In this document: positions 9,466 through 19,738 of the stretch, in pieces
Layout of the letters: each line of letters begins with the position of its first letter
Numbering within the stretch: the first letter of the stretch is position 1
Assembly: GCF_001514305.1 (NCBI RefSeq)
Contig: NZ_KQ949076.1
Location: forward strand, 478,140 to 542,139
Direction: 5' to 3'
Length of the DNA: 64,000 nucleotides
DNA from: Streptomyces dysideae
GTDB lineage: Bacteria > Actinomycetota > Actinomycetes > Streptomycetales > Streptomycetaceae
Program-made: the position numbers and the translations under genes
Notes under the pieces: model-generated
Database searches by the model: none
Told to the model about the DNA's origin: nothing
The model's input: the letters and a program-made list of their open reading frames with translations, nothing else

Positions 9466-9496
9466 TAGCCCGGGGGTGAGATTCCCCCGGGCTACT
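9466..9496. terminator. Perfect 12-bp GC-rich hairpin
   Basis: Arms GTAGCCCGGGGG and CCCCCGGGCTAC with a 7-nt loop. It stands alone between the lipase promoter and the group II intron remnant and may act as a terminator in either direction. Nothing else was recognised in the sequence between it and 9624. Confidence 0.6.
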
Positions 9497-9624
9497 CAGG
9501 TTGAACTCGTAGACGTCGCGGGGCGTGACGCTTCGTGATCCCTGCGGTACGACACGACCATGCGGTACGCACAGCGCGGCGGATACACCCCTGTCAATCC
9601 CCTCGAGCTGTGGAGATCTTCTAA

Positions 9625-9795
9625 GCGGCCAGCCCCAGCGGGGAGTTGAAGAGATTCTGTGACCAGGGGTGGCGGTTCGCCGACGGCGAGATCGCGTTCC
9701 TCGGCGCATCCAGCGTCAAGATCGAACGCTATCGCTACCGCGGAGCACGTATCCCGACTCCGTGGACCATCGAACCGGCAGCCGGAACAGGCTGA
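9625..9795 (+). pseudogene. C-terminal tail of a group II intron maturase/reverse transcriptase
   Basis: A 56-codon frame, closed by an in-frame TAA at 9622 and TGA at 9793. It contains LKRFCDQGWRF followed by IERYRYRGARIPTPW, the RYRYRG-x-x-IP-x-PW pattern typical of the end of actinobacterial intron-encoded proteins. The reverse transcriptase and thumb domains are missing. It sits just upstream of a domain V structure, where the protein gene of a group II intron normally ends. Confidence 0.7.
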
Positions 9796-9816
9796 CTACA
9801 GGGCAAGACGCGTGGA

Positions 9817-9850
9817 GAGCCGGATGCGTGGAGACACGCACGTCCGGTTC
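9817..9850 (+). ncRNA. Group II intron domain V (remnant)
   Basis: Exactly 34 nt starting GAGCCGGATGCG and ending CACGTCCGGTTC, folding as a domain V hairpin with a GAGA-like tetraloop, the bulge and the paired GAGCCG/CGGTTC base. From about 9851 to 9911 a second long hairpin (GGCTCGGGG ... CCCCGAGCC) fits domain VI and the 3' splice site. The 5' domains I-III were not found, so the intron is truncated and not expected to splice. Confidence 0.85.
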
Positions 9851-9911
9851 GGGTCGGCGGCTCGGGGAAACGGAACGACGGCAACGTCGTCACCGCGCCC
9901 CGAGCCGACCG

Positions 9912-10299
9912 CACACCTTCACTACACACGTACCCCGCTCGCCCGCTGGCACGTCGGACGGGTGACCCTGCTGGGCGACAGCGCCCACGCGATGGTGCCG
10001 TTCCAGGCCCAGGGCGCGGCGCAGGCGATCGTGGACGCGGCCGTACTCGGCGACGCCCTCACGGGTGCGGTCCGGCCCAGGTGCCCGCCGCGCTCGACCG
10101 GTATGTGCGGCGACGGCTGGCGACCGCCACGCGCATGCAGGCCGGTGCCGCGCGGGCGGGCGAGGATTTCCACCTGCCGGACGGGCCTCAGGCCGAGGCG
10201 CGGAACGCCCGGATGGCGGCGTACGCGGCCGAGCACCGGTTCCTGCCGCAGGCGACCGGGTGGGCGGTCGACGTCCTCGACGAGCCGGCGGGGCCGTGA
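9912..10299 (+). pseudogene. 3' fragment of an FAD-dependent monooxygenase gene
   Basis: Directly after the intron remnant comes RTPLARWHVGRVTLLGDSAH followed by AMVPFQAQGAAQAI, the conserved FAD/ribityl-binding GD motif region of salicylate-hydroxylase-like flavin monooxygenases. The frame is then lost near 10070 and resumes one frame over as VPAALDRYVRRRLATATRMQ to a stop at 10299. The gene is thus 5'-truncated (everything before the GD motif is gone) and frameshifted. It is the likely insertion host of the intron. Confidence 0.75.
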
Positions 10300-10319
10300 G
10301 GCCGGCAGTTGAGCCCGTT

Positions 10320-12095
10320 TCAGTCCTTCTTGAGCACCAGCTCCGTGTTCCGGTCGTTCCGGTCGCCCGCAAGGTCCGTGCGCGCCCCGGGGGCGTTGAA
10401 GGACAGCTCGCGGTACAGCGCCGCCAGGCCCGGCTGGGACAGGTCCGTGAAGTCGGTGCGGTGTGGGGCCGAGGACTCGATCAGCGTCGTGAAGAGGGAG
10501 AGCGTGCCGTCCTTGTTGTCCACCACCTCGATGATGCGGGCGAGTTGGGGGAAGTCGACGTGGGAGGCGGTGGAGATCTCCCAGAAGGAGCGGCCGTCGG
10601 GGGCGGAGTGCGGGGTGATGACGTTCTTGTGGATGTGGCCGTTCACCCAGGCGAGGACGTTGCGGTGACTGGCGAGCAGGGCGACGACCTCGGCGCCGCC
10701 GACGCGCCGCTCGTTCGGGCGGGCCGGGTCGCGGCGGGTGTTGTCCATCGTCTTGCTGGTGTGATGGCTGAAGACGATCGCGTACGAGTCCTTGTTGTCC
10801 CGCAGCGTCTTGTCCAGCCACTTCAACTGGCCCGATCCGATGGACCCTTCGTAGTGGCCGCCGGCGTCGGTGGTGTCGAGGCTGATGCCGATGACGTCGT
10901 CGGCGATGCGGAAGCTGTAGTACTGGGTGCCCGCGTCGAGGTTGGCGGTGGAGTAGCCGTGGCCGACGGGGCCGTGACCGCGGTGGGCGGGGTCGAGGTG
11001 GGCCCGGATGTACTCGGCGGGGGTGTAGGGGGCGCGGCTCTCGTCCGGCGTGACCGAGCGCATGGAGCGGGCCTGGGCCTTGAGGAGGTCGCGGAAGGCG
11101 ACGCCCTTGGGGTCCTTGGCGTTCTTGATGGCGTCCTGGAGCTTCTTGGCCTCGGAGGCGGGCAGGTTCATCAGCTTCTTGCCGCCGACGGCGTACTCGG
11201 TGAGGTAGTTGTCGCCGTGCGAGGCGTAGCAGCCGAGCGGCATCGAGTCGTGGTTGCCGACCGTCGAGTACCAGGGGATGTTCAGGCCGGGGCTGCGCAG
11301 TTCGCGGATCGCGGCGGCGAGGAAGCCCTCGACGTGCGGGAAGCCGAGCTGCTTGTCGGCGTCGCGGACGGCGTCGTCGGGTTGCCAGTACTGCTTGACG
11401 CCGCTGTTCTGGACGCCCTCGTACTGGCGCGGGTCACCGGTGTTGGGGGTGATGCGGCCGCCGCTCATCACCTTCAGGAACCAGTCCAGCTCGGACTTGG
11501 CGTTGTTGTCGGTGTTGTCGCCGGTGGTCATGGCGAAGTGCAGAGGGGAGCCGGTGACGGGGCCGCCGCGCAGGGCGTTGACCCGCTCTACGAGCGACAC
11601 CGCGCCCGGCACGGTCAGCGCCTCCTGCGGGCGCCAGGCGTGCACGTCGGTGGAGCGCAGGTACTCCAGGCGCAGCGGGTGCTGACTGTCGATCAGGTGC
11701 AGGTCGGTGAGCTGCACGAAGGCGGCGAGTGCGGTACGGCGGTTCGTACGGCCGGACTTGGGCGTGGCGAGGTCGTCGCGGACGACGCGCTTCCAGCCGG
11801 GTCCGTCGCCGAGCCGACGGTAGCCGCCGGTGCCACGCGGGCTCGCGAGCGTGGCGAGGGTGGTGCCCCGGGTGTACGGGGCGAGGGGCAGGGCCCATGC
11901 CTTGCCGGACGCGGCGAGCGGTGCCTCGTCGGCGGCGGCTGCGGCCGTGGCCGGGTGGGTGGTGGCGGCCTGGCTGTCGGTGGGCCGCAGGGCGTAGCCG
12001 ACGCCCGCGGAGAGGGACACGGCTCCGGTGGCGGCGAGCAGGGTACGGCGGTTGACCCCCAGCGCTGAGCTGGCGACAGAGCGTATGCGCGACAT
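10320..12095 (-). CDS. Tat-exported metallophosphoesterase (TIGR03767-like)
   Basis: A 591-residue protein with a twin-arginine signal (NRRTLLAATGAVSLSAG) and Ala-rich cleavage region, so it is predicted to act outside the membrane. The calcineurin-like metallophosphoesterase motifs appear in order: TDLHLIDSQHP, TTGDNTDNN, VGNHDS, FSHHTSKT and VNGHIHKN, which supply the two-metal site. The length suits the actinobacterial TIGR03767 phosphoesterase family. It is monocistronic, with about 200 nt upstream before the next gene. The substrate is not known. Confidence 0.9.
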   Translation of the reverse strand: MSRIRSVASSALGVNRRTLLAATGAVSLSAGVGYALRPTDSQAATTHPATAAAAADEAPLAASGKAWALPLAPYTRGTTLATLASPRGTGGYRRLGDGPGWKRVVRDDLATPKSGRTNRRTALAAFVQLTDLHLIDSQHPLRLEYLRSTDVHAWRPQEALTVPGAVSLVERVNALRGGPVTGSPLHFAMTTGDNTDNNAKSELDWFLKVMSGGRITPNTGDPRQYEGVQNSGVKQYWQPDDAVRDADKQLGFPHVEGFLAAAIRELRSPGLNIPWYSTVGNHDSMPLGCYASHGDNYLTEYAVGGKKLMNLPASEAKKLQDAIKNAKDPKGVAFRDLLKAQARSMRSVTPDESRAPYTPAEYIRAHLDPAHRGHGPVGHGYSTANLDAGTQYYSFRIADDVIGISLDTTDAGGHYEGSIGSGQLKWLDKTLRDNKDSYAIVFSHHTSKTMDNTRRDPARPNERRVGGAEVVALLASHRNVLAWVNGHIHKNVITPHSAPDGRSFWEISTASHVDFPQLARIIEVVDNKDGTLSLFTTLIESSAPHRTDFTDLSQPGLAALYRELSFNAPGARTDLAGDRNDRNTELVLKKD

Positions 12096-12299
12096 GGCGC
12101 GATCTCCCCGGGTGCGAACGCGTCGGCAGTGGTCGCGGGGCGGTCGCTGTCGCGAACTTCCCGCTCACTTGGGATCGTTGGCACCGGGGATGACCTGCGC
12201 ATGAACGGGACGGCAACGCGCAGCGCCGATCACCGTACGTGGATCTTGGCTCACCTTCCGCGTCCACGACCGCTCGTCGAACGGCCCGGAGGCGGTCAC

Positions 12300-12752
12300 T
12301 CAGTGTTCATCTTCCGGGGTAGTCAAGCTGTTCCGCCACAGCGTCAGCGCGATGTCGATCAGCGGCACCCGGATCAGTCCGGTCACGTCGTCGAGCGGAT
12401 GCCAGGCCGCCATGTCCGTGGAGCCGCCGGTCTCGTACCGCAGTTCACCGCCGGTGATCCGGCCCTCGTAGACCAGCCGTACGCCGTGGTGGTCGACGCC
12501 GGGACGGAACCGACGGGCACGGACGCGCCGAATGGAGTCCACGCCGAGCAGCCTGACCGGCTCGATGCGATACCCGGTCTCCTCCTTGACCTCCCGCCGG
12601 ACGGTGTCACCGGGATCCTCCCCGTGCTCCATGCCCCCACCGGGCAACACCCACTCGAAGCCATCGCTGTAGAGGGCCGGAGACCGGGCGAGCAGGACCT
12701 GCCCGTCGCGGACGCATATGGCGTAGGCCGCCACCCGTAGTTTCTTGCGCAC
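12300..12752 (-). CDS. NUDIX hydrolase
   Basis: A 150-residue protein with a complete Nudix box (GGGMEHGEDPGDTVRREV followed by KEETGY, matching GX5EX7REUXEEXGU). It should hydrolyse a nucleoside diphosphate linked to another moiety; the substrate cannot be told. It starts with GTG at 12752. The region upstream to 13009 (257 nt) holds only the promoter area shared with the subtilase gene. Confidence 0.88.
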   Translation of the reverse strand: MRKKLRVAAYAICVRDGQVLLARSPALYSDGFEWVLPGGGMEHGEDPGDTVRREVKEETGYRIEPVRLLGVDSIRRVRARRFRPGVDHHGVRLVYEGRITGGELRYETGGSTDMAAWHPLDDVTGLIRVPLIDIALTLWRNSLTTPEDEH

Positions 12753-13009
12753 GTACGGAAGTTAATCCGCCGGGGCCGGACAGACGCCCGGGACGTCAGT
12801 TGACTTATCACCATTCAGCATCACTCATCCTCCTAAAACTCATCGCGGGTTTTCCCCATACATCCATTTCGATTCGGTCAACTCTCCCCAAACACCAGCC
12901 CCTTGGGTAAAGCTGTGCGATCGTCCGGGGTCGTATACCGGACACCCGCGACCAGGGTTGATCGACCCGGGTCGCTCGACGCACGTTCCTTTACCTACAA
13001 GGGATGCCG

Positions 13010-16000
13010 ATGACCCTCACCCCCCAGCGCGACCCGAAGCCGGGCGCCAGACGCGCGGCGCGTATAGCCGTGGCCGCAGGTCTGGTCGCCGCGCTCTCCG
13101 CGGCCGGGCCCGTGCCCATGGCCCTCGCCGCCGATCCCGCGCCCGTCGCGGCCGACCCGGGCGCGAAGTCCGCGCACGACAAGCTCGGTTCGGACGACGC
13201 GGACCTGCTCGCCGAGGCCAAGGCCGACGACGCGAAGAACGTCACGCTGATGATCGCGACCGCCCCGGGGCAGACCGAGCAGGTCGCCGGGCAGCTGGAC
13301 GCGGTCAAGGGCGGCTCCGTGGGCCGCACCTACGACAAGGTCGGCTACGTCCGGGCCACCGTCCCCACCGCGAAGGCGGACGCGGCCATCGCCGCCGCCG
13401 CGAAGCTCTCCTCCGTGCACGGCATCGACCTGCGCGAGGAGATCCCGCTGGACGATCCGGCCGCCGGTTCCGCCGCCAAGTCCGCGTCGGCCACCGCCGC
13501 GTACCCCGCCCCCGGCAAGAACACCCCCGCCGAGAACCCGTACAACCCGTCCTTCGAGACCGGCGCCGTCGACTTCGTCGAGGACCACCCGAAGGCGGAC
13601 GGCCGCGGCATCACCATCGGCGTCCTCGACTCCGGCGTGGACCTGGCGCACCCCGCCCTGCAGAAGACCACCACCGGTGAGCGCAAGATCGTCGACTGGG
13701 TGACGGCCACCGACCCGATCGTCGACAGCGACCGCACCTGGCGCCCGATGGTGAACTCCGTCTCCGGGCCCACCTTCACCTTCGGCGGCAAGACCTGGAC
13801 GGCGCCGGCCGGCTCGTACCAGGTCAGCACCTTCCTGGAGTCGTACACCACCGGCGGCGACGCCGCGGGCGACGCCAACCGTGACGGCGACACGACGGAC
13901 TCCTGGGGCGTGCTGTACGACGCCGCCGCGGGCACGGTCCGCGTCGACCTGAACAACAACCTCGACTTCGGTGACGACGAGCCGATGAAGCCGTACAAGG
14001 ACGGCTTCCAGATCGGCTACTTCGGTACCGACGACCCGGCGACCGATGTCGCCGAGCGCCAGCCGTTCGTCGTGGAGATCCGCAAGGACGTCCCGATGGA
14101 CCCGTTCGGCGGCGACTGGGTCGGCCAGAAGCGCGACTTCGTCAACATCGGCGTCATCGAGTCCGAGCACGGCACCCACGTCGCCGGCATCACCGCCGCG
14201 AACGGCCTGTTCGGCGGCAAGATGGACGGTGCCGCGCCGGGCGCGAAGGTCGTCTCCTCGCGTGCCTGCACCTGGACCGGCGGCTGCACCAACGTCGCGC
14301 TCACCGAGGGCATGATCGATCTCGTCGTCAACCGTGGCGTCGACATCGTCAACATGTCGATCGGCGGCCTCCCGGCGCTGAACGACGGCAACAACGCCCG
14401 CGCCGAGCTGTACACGCGCCTCATCGACACCTACGGCGTCCAGCTGGTGATCTCGGCCGGCAACTCCGGCCCCGGCGCCAACACCATCGGCGACCCGAGC
14501 CTGGCCGACAAGGTCATCTCGGTCGGCGCGTCCATCTCCAAGCAGACGTGGGCCGCCAACTACGGCTCGGTCGTGCAGAAGAAGTACGCGCTGCTCCCCT
14601 TCTCCTCGCGCGGTCCGCGTGAGGACGGCGGCTTCACCCCGACGCTGGTCGCGCCGGGTGCCGCGATCAACACCATCCAGACCTGGCTGCCGGGCGCCCC
14701 GGTCGCCGAGGCGGGCTACTCCCTGCCGGCCGGCTACGCCATGCTCCAGGGCACCTCGATGGCGTCCCCGCAGGCCGCCGGCGCCGCCGCGCTGCTGCTG
14801 TCGGCCGCGAAGCAGAAGGGCATCGACCTGACGCCCGGGACGCTGCGCACCGCGCTCACCTCGACCGCCGACCACATCAAGGGTCTGCAGGCGTACGAGG
14901 AGGGTGCCGGCCTCATGAACATCGAGGACGCCTGGGACTCCATCCTCGACGGCGCCACCGCCCATGACTACGCGGTGAAGGCGCCGGTCGACACCGCGCT
15001 CGACCAGTTCCTGAAGACCCCGGGCTACGGCACGGGCCTCTACGACCGCGAGGGCGGCCTCAAGGCCGGCCAGAAGAAGACGTACGAGATCACCATCACC
15101 CGTACGTCCGGCGCCGACAAGGCGATCCGCCACGAGCTGCACCTCGAGAACAACAAGGCGCGCACGTTCCGCATCGTCGGCTCCGACGAGGTCAGGCTGG
15201 AGCTGAACAAGCCGGTCACCGTCAAGGTGCGGGCCGAGGCCAGGCACGCGGGCCTCAAGAGCGCGATCCTCGAGGTCGACGACCCGAAGACCGAGGGCAT
15301 CGACAAGCAGATCCTCACCACGGTCGTGGTGTCGACGCCGGTCAAGTACACGTTCTCCGCGTCGGGCAAGGTCCAGCGCAACAGCACCAGGCACTACTTC
15401 CTGACCGTGCCCGAGGGCGCGAAGTCGCTGGAGGTCGCGATGAGCGGGCTGGCCGGCAAGAGCCAGACCCGGTTCATCTCGATCCACCCGTACGGCGTCC
15501 CCGTCGACTCGACGTCGACGATCAACTGCTACCCGAACTACACCCACCCGGCCAGCGTCCCCTGCCGCCCCGACCTGCGGTCGTACGCCGACCCGCAGCC
15601 GGGCGTCTGGGAGATCGAGGTCGAGTCGCGCCGTACGTCGCCGCTGCTCGACAACCCGTACAAGCTGGACGTCGCCGTCCTCGGCGCGGTCTTCGACCCG
15701 GAGACCGTGACCGTTCCCGAGGCCAAGGTCGGCACCCCGGCCACCGCCTCCTGGAAGGTGACCAACAAGTACGCGGCGATCGACGGCAAGCTGGCCGGCG
15801 GCCCGCTCGGCTCGTCGAAGAGCGCCCGCCCGACCATCGCCGACGGCGCCACGCAGACCACCACGGTCGACGTGCCCGAGGGCGCCGAGTCACTGGACGT
15901 CGTCATCGGCAACGTCTCGGACGCGGCCGCCGACCTCGACCTGGTCGTGTACGACGCTGACGGCACCCAGGTCGGCAGCTCCGCCGACGGCGACTCGGAG

Positions 16001-16312
16001 GAGGCGGTCTCCGTGCCGTCGCCCGCCGCCGGTACGTACACCATCGAGGTCGCCGGCTACTCCGTGCCGGCCGGTTCCACCGCGTACGACTACCTGGACG
16101 TGTTCTTCTCCTCGTCCCTCGGCACGGTCACGGTCGACGAGTCGGCGCCGGTGAAGCTCGGCACGGGCGACTCGGCCACGGTCTCCGGCAGCGTCACCGC
16201 GCTGGCGCCGGCGCCGGCGGGCCGTGAGTTCTTCGGCCAGGTCCAGCTGGTGAACGCGCGCGGCACGGTCGCGGGCCTCGGCAGCGTGAAGATCGAGAAG
16301 GTCACCCCGTAG
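13010..16312 (+). CDS. Large secreted subtilisin-like serine protease (S8, TPPII-like)
   Basis: An 1100-residue exported protease. The signal region is an Arg-rich start (PGARRAARIAVAAG) with cleavage near MALAADPAP. The catalytic triad is visible: Asp207 in GVLDSGVDLAHP, His387 in SEHGTHVAG and Ser583 in GTSMASPQAAG. About 180 residues separate Asp from His, far more than in ordinary subtilisins and like the tripeptidyl-peptidase II insertion. The C-terminal 450 residues contain beta-rich modules resembling pre-peptidase C-terminal domains (DLDLVVYDADGTQVG, TYTIEVAGY). An AAGGGA ribosome site fits the ATG at 13010 better than the one at 13004. Probably extracellular protein degradation. Confidence 0.93.
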   Translation: MTLTPQRDPKPGARRAARIAVAAGLVAALSAAGPVPMALAADPAPVAADPGAKSAHDKLGSDDADLLAEAKADDAKNVTLMIATAPGQTEQVAGQLDAVKGGSVGRTYDKVGYVRATVPTAKADAAIAAAAKLSSVHGIDLREEIPLDDPAAGSAAKSASATAAYPAPGKNTPAENPYNPSFETGAVDFVEDHPKADGRGITIGVLDSGVDLAHPALQKTTTGERKIVDWVTATDPIVDSDRTWRPMVNSVSGPTFTFGGKTWTAPAGSYQVSTFLESYTTGGDAAGDANRDGDTTDSWGVLYDAAAGTVRVDLNNNLDFGDDEPMKPYKDGFQIGYFGTDDPATDVAERQPFVVEIRKDVPMDPFGGDWVGQKRDFVNIGVIESEHGTHVAGITAANGLFGGKMDGAAPGAKVVSSRACTWTGGCTNVALTEGMIDLVVNRGVDIVNMSIGGLPALNDGNNARAELYTRLIDTYGVQLVISAGNSGPGANTIGDPSLADKVISVGASISKQTWAANYGSVVQKKYALLPFSSRGPREDGGFTPTLVAPGAAINTIQTWLPGAPVAEAGYSLPAGYAMLQGTSMASPQAAGAAALLLSAAKQKGIDLTPGTLRTALTSTADHIKGLQAYEEGAGLMNIEDAWDSILDGATAHDYAVKAPVDTALDQFLKTPGYGTGLYDREGGLKAGQKKTYEITITRTSGADKAIRHELHLENNKARTFRIVGSDEVRLELNKPVTVKVRAEARHAGLKSAILEVDDPKTEGIDKQILTTVVVSTPVKYTFSASGKVQRNSTRHYFLTVPEGAKSLEVAMSGLAGKSQTRFISIHPYGVPVDSTSTINCYPNYTHPASVPCRPDLRSYADPQPGVWEIEVESRRTSPLLDNPYKLDVAVLGAVFDPETVTVPEAKVGTPATASWKVTNKYAAIDGKLAGGPLGSSKSARPTIADGATQTTTVDVPEGAESLDVVIGNVSDAAADLDLVVYDADGTQVGSSADGDSEEAVSVPSPAAGTYTIEVAGYSVPAGSTAYDYLDVFFSSSLGTVTVDESAPVKLGTGDSATVSGSVTALAPAPAGREFFGQVQLVNARGTVAGLGSVKIEKVTP

Positions 16313-16332
16313 CCACTCCGGTACGGCGGTGA

Positions 16333-16369
16333 GGGCGGGCGTCCGTTGCTCTGCGACGGGCGCCCGCCC
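16333..16369. terminator. Bidirectional terminator between convergent genes
   Basis: Inverted repeat with arms GGGCGGGCGTCCGT and ACGGGCGCCCGCCC (16333-16346 and 16356-16369) placed between the stop of the protease gene (16312) and the convergent stop at 16374. Confidence 0.8.
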
Positions 16370-16373
16370 TTCG

Positions 16374-17126
16374 TCATTCGCAGGTGAGGTCGAGCGTGCG
16401 CGACTCGGGCAGGTTGCGGATGATCCAGTCCCGTTCGCGGGCGATGTCGTCGTCCCCGATGAGCCAGGAGTCGGGCGCGCTGCCGCCCTTCGGGACGCCG
16501 ATCAGCACATGGTCGCCCTCACGGAGGCCGGGCACGATGTTCTCCTCGACGACGAAGGCGAGCTCCCTCTCGCCCTGCTCCGGCTTCTCCGGCTTGTAGT
16601 AGCGGGTCATGTCCAGGGTGACCCGGAACTCTGCGCCGCCCGGGAGCGGCTCCACGGCGGTGGCCGTGCCCTCACCGACGAGGCGGGCGCAGGCCAGGTA
16701 GCGGGCGCCGCCGAAGGCGACCCCGCTCTCGGCGGTGGAGGCCTCCTTGTGGGAGCTGTTGGCGCCCGCGTCCGAACTGAGCGCGCTCTGCCCGGACTGC
16801 GAGAGCAGCCAGCCCATGCCGGTCACCACGGCCGCGACGGCTGCCACGGCGGCCGTACCGAAAGCGATGGTGAACGCCCGCCGCCGGACCTTGGACGGCC
16901 GTGCGTGAACAGGCCCGGGGGCCTGCTCCGTCTGCTTCGTCTGCTCCGCACCGAGCGCCCGCCCGATGATCCCCAGCTGCTCGCGCAGCGCGGCGACATC
17001 GGCGGCGGCCGACCGGTGCTCGGCCAGGAAGGCGGCGTCCTCGCGGACCTCGTCGGGCAGCGGCTCGTCGATGATCGCGGCCATCAGCGCGTCGACGCCG
17101 TCGCGGCCCCTGTGCTCGGCGGTCAT
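16374..17126 (-). CDS. Membrane protein, probable anti-sigma partner
   Basis: A 250-residue protein. A soluble N-terminal part (LMAAIIDEPLPDEVREDAAF and a Leu-rich helix) leads to one membrane helix near residues 85-108 (FTIAFGTAAVAAVAAVVTG), then an outside domain of about 140 residues (ESGVAFGGARYLACARLV). It starts one base after the stop of the upstream sigma factor gene, so the two form an operon. This topology (cytosolic N-terminus, one helix, outside sensor) is what membrane anti-sigma factors have, but no zinc-binding HxxxCxxC is present, so the role is inferred from context. Confidence 0.7.
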   Translation of the reverse strand: MTAEHRGRDGVDALMAAIIDEPLPDEVREDAAFLAEHRSAAADVAALREQLGIIGRALGAEQTKQTEQAPGPVHARPSKVRRRAFTIAFGTAAVAAVAAVVTGMGWLLSQSGQSALSSDAGANSSHKEASTAESGVAFGGARYLACARLVGEGTATAVEPLPGGAEFRVTLDMTRYYKPEKPEQGERELAFVVEENIVPGLREGDHVLIGVPKGGSAPDSWLIGDDDIARERDWIIRNLPESRTLDLTCE

Positions 17127-17127
17127 G

Positions 17128-17670
17128 TCACACCACCTCGTCCTCGTGCAGGCGGGCGCGCAGGGCCCGTACGGCCGTGTGCAGCCGGCTCTTGACCGTG
17201 CCCTCCGGGATGCCGAGCTCGTCGGCTATCCCGCGCACCGGCAGATCGGCGTAGAAACGCAGGACGAGGACCTGACGCTGGGCGTCGGGCAGCTCGTCCA
17301 GGCCCTGGGCGACGGCCAGGGAGAGCAGGCTGGTCTCCTCGCCCGAGGGGTGCTCCGACTGCCGCAGCGCGGCCAGCCGCTCGCCGAGCCGATCCTGGCG
17401 GCGCTTGGCGCGGTGCCAGTCCATGGCGAGGTTGGAGGCGACGACCGCGGCCCAGGCGGACACATCCCGCGGCGCCTCGTCCCCCTTCGCCGCCCGCTCC
17501 AGCAACCGCAGGCGGACCTGCTGCACCCCGTCCGGCAGGTCCGCCTGCGGCACCCCGCCCAGCGCGAGCACCGCCCGCACCCGACGCTCCTGGGCCGCGT
17601 CCAGGGGGTCGTCCGGTCCGCCATGGACACCGCCCCCCTGGACGCCGCGCCGAGCCTTTCTGCGCAGCAC
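17128..17670 (-). CDS. ECF-type (sigma-70 family) RNA polymerase sigma factor
   Basis: A 180-residue sigma factor with a region 2 part (VSAWAAVVASNLAMDWHRAKRR) and a clear region 4 (LDELPDAQRQVLVLRFYADL, then IADELGIPEGTVKSRLHTA) for -35 recognition. The GTG at 17670 has GGGAGGGG six bases upstream; a GTG at 17676 is too close to that site. It is followed after one base by the membrane protein gene, a usual sigma/anti-sigma arrangement. Confidence 0.88.
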   Translation of the reverse strand: MLRRKARRGVQGGGVHGGPDDPLDAAQERRVRAVLALGGVPQADLPDGVQQVRLRLLERAAKGDEAPRDVSAWAAVVASNLAMDWHRAKRRQDRLGERLAALRQSEHPSGEETSLLSLAVAQGLDELPDAQRQVLVLRFYADLPVRGIADELGIPEGTVKSRLHTAVRALRARLHEDEVV

Positions 17671-19042
<1,372 letters not shown>

Positions 19043-19059
19043 CATCGGGGTACACGGCA

Positions 19060-19096
19060 AGCGGGGCGGGGCACTGGAACGGTGCCTCGCCCCGCT
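19060..19096 (+). terminator. Terminator after asd
   Basis: GC-rich inverted repeat (AGCGGGGCG...GGCAC / GGTGCC...CGCCCCGCT, one base bulged), 18 nt after the asd stop. Confidence 0.7.
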
Positions 19097-19149
19097 GCGT
19101 ATGGAGGTCGGGAAAGCCGGCCACCCGAAGGTGGGCGGCTGACCGGGGC

Positions 19150-19626
19150 TCAGGGCCGCCGCACCTCGTACAGGAAGCACCCGTACTCCACGGCCCGCAC
19201 ATGGACGAGCGCCACCCCGGGATCGGCGAACGCCTCCGCGAAGGACGGCTCGAACCCCGTCGCGTCCTCGACCAGCCGTCCGCCGAGGATGCGTCCGTCG
19301 GCGGAGTAGCGGCGCACCGTTCGGTGGGCGTTGGTGAAGGGGAGGGCGTCGGTGTCCGGGCCGGCGCACTCGTCCGCGTGGACGAAGACCGGCCCCTGCT
19401 CGTCGTACGCCCCAGGATCGGCCCCGTTCTCCGCCGCCCAGCGGCGCAACGGGGCGTACGAGACAAGGGCGATGCGCTCCCCCGGATCGCTGCGGCGCAG
19501 ACAGCAGCGGAGCGGAGCGCCGCCTTCGGTGTCGGTACCGGGAACCATCCGGCGTCCCCCGTCGTCAGCAGAGCGCAACTCCTTCAGGACCACGGGGGCG
19601 ATGGGTCGTGCGATGTACGTCGTCAT
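19150..19626 (-). CDS. DUF1203 family protein
   Basis: A 158-residue protein with the conserved features of DUF1203: PLRCCLRRSDPGERIALVSY, EQGPVFVHADEC and RYSADGRILGGRLV. Function unknown. The ATG at 19626 follows a G-rich ribosome site; the frame runs on upstream but over the pepN promoter. It is divergent from the aminopeptidase gene with about 110 nt between them. Confidence 0.85.
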   Translation of the reverse strand: MTTYIARPIAPVVLKELRSADDGGRRMVPGTDTEGGAPLRCCLRRSDPGERIALVSYAPLRRWAAENGADPGAYDEQGPVFVHADECAGPDTDALPFTNAHRTVRRYSADGRILGGRLVEDATGFEPSFAEAFADPGVALVHVRAVEYGCFLYEVRRP

Positions 19627-19738
19627 GCCCCCAGGTTCGCGGCCGTCCGTTCCGTCCACCGGCGGGAAACGGACATCGCGTTCCGTGCAGGTCACGTGGA
19701 AGGATGGCGCAACCCACACATAACGAGGAGATGACCGC

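Noticed and set aside
10065..12068. 667-codon plus-strand frame over the metallophosphoesterase gene
   Set aside because: Gly/Val/Asp-rich antisense shadow. The minus strand has a Tat signal and all metallophosphoesterase motifs.
12995..15547. Long open frame of 850 codons opposite the subtilase gene
   Set aside because: High GC leaves antisense frames open. Composition is Arg/Gly/Val/Asp biased with no motif, and the plus strand has a full catalytic triad and signal peptide.
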